The notes below the pieces were generated by a model. The model was not told the DNA's origin. It did no database searches and worked only from the letters and a program-made list of their open reading frames with translations. Both the position numbers and the translations under genes were made by a program. Of a stretch of DNA of 15,242 nucleotides, positions 15,077 to 15,242 are shown piece after piece. Source of the DNA: an uncultured Asticcacaulis sp. (lineage in GTDB: Bacteria; Pseudomonadota; Alphaproteobacteria; Caulobacterales; Caulobacteraceae); NCBI GenBank assembly GCA_946482045.1, contig CAMLPZ010000075.1:1-15242 (forward strand), given 5' to 3'. Every line of letters begins with the position of its first letter. The first letter of the stretch is position 1.

Positions 15077-15152
15077 GGCTGGCTCCTGTGTATAAAGACA
15101 AGATGCCATATCTTCAGGCGCTCGGCGTTCCCGATCTTGCTGTATTAAGCCC

Positions 15153-15186
15153 AAACAAAAACCCCTCCGGTTTGCACCGGAGGGGT
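15153..15186 (-). terminator. Strong rho-independent terminator
   Basis: A perfect 11-bp GC-rich stem, ACCCCTCCGGT (15161-15171) and ACCGGAGGGGT (15176-15186), with a 4-nt loop. On the minus strand it is followed by TTTTTGTTT (15153-15161), so it ends a minus-strand transcript coming from beyond the right edge and isolates the AraC-type gene from it. The plus-strand side lacks a T-run. Confidence 0.9.
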
Positions 15187-15190
15187 CCTG

Positions 15191-15242
15191 TTATTGTGGC
15201 TGTCCCTTCCCGCTTGAACTCTGATGAGCTGCGTAGCGGATC
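15191..15242 (-). CDS. Possible C-terminal end of an upstream gene
   Basis: On the minus strand one frame reads IRYAAHQSSSGKGQPQ and stops at TAA 15191-15193, only 5 bp before the stem of the strong terminator. The position of stop and terminator is what a gene end looks like. Sixteen codons are too few to name a product, and the frame could be chance. Confidence 0.35.
   Translation of the reverse strand, partial: IRYAAHQSSSGKGQPQ

Overview
The window is the bulk of an alphaproteobacterial S10-spc ribosomal protein gene cluster, read entirely on the minus strand, followed at its upstream (right-hand) side by a short stretch of unrelated chromosomal genes. Protein details (S10 starting [16 protein letters not shown], 101-residue zinc-free S14, 58-residue L30), the moderately high GC content, and promoter-like sites of the TTGAC(G/A)-N-GCTA type point to Caulobacterales (Asticcacaulis, Caulobacter, Brevundimonas or Phenylobacterium). 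I cannot fix the genus from the sequence alone.

Region 1, about 1-10830 (minus strand). Transcription runs from high to low coordinates: rpsJ, rplC, rplD, rplW, rplB, rpsS, rplV, rpsC, rplP, rpmC, rpsQ, rplN, rplX, rplE, rpsN, rpsH, rplF, rplR, rpsE, rpmD, rplO and the first 370 codons of secY, which is cut by the window edge. Most genes abut or overlap by a few bases. The E. coli boundary between the S10 and spc operons (rpsQ/rplN) is only 17 bp, so this looks like one long unit. Three places break the tight packing: 42 bp at rpsH/rplF with a perfect 22-bp palindrome on the rpsH stop; 224 bp at rpmD/rplO filled with stem-loops; and 142 bp at rplO/secY with a promoter-like sequence right at the rplO stop codon.

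Region 2, 10830-11270. This 441-bp space lies between rpsJ and a divergent gene. It holds a good minus-strand promoter candidate, a predicted leader of about 260 nt with an attenuator-like hairpin plus T-tract, and a 40-codon upstream reading frame overlapping that hairpin. The genes that often precede rpsJ (rpsL-rpsG-fusA-tuf) are not here, so the cluster must carry its own promoter.

Region 3, 11271-15242. A META-domain (HslJ-like) lipoprotein is on the plus strand. Convergent to it, on the minus strand, are a FemAB/GNAT-like acyltransferase of the CelD/BcsL type, a glutathione S-transferase, a small hypothetical lipoprotein with its own promoter, and an AraC-type regulator fused to a GyrI-like domain. 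At the right edge is a strong rho-independent terminator, with what may be the last codons of another minus-strand gene. These look like ordinary housekeeping or envelope/stress genes, not a mobile or defence island.

I see no insertion sequence, CRISPR array, tRNA, rRNA, prophage gene or toxin-antitoxin pair. The protein-coding content is conventional. The parts worth a second look are the non-coding ones: the rpsJ leader, the structured rpmD/rplO spacer, the rpsH-stop palindrome and a 13-nt motif shared by the rpsJ leader and the rpsH/rplF junction.
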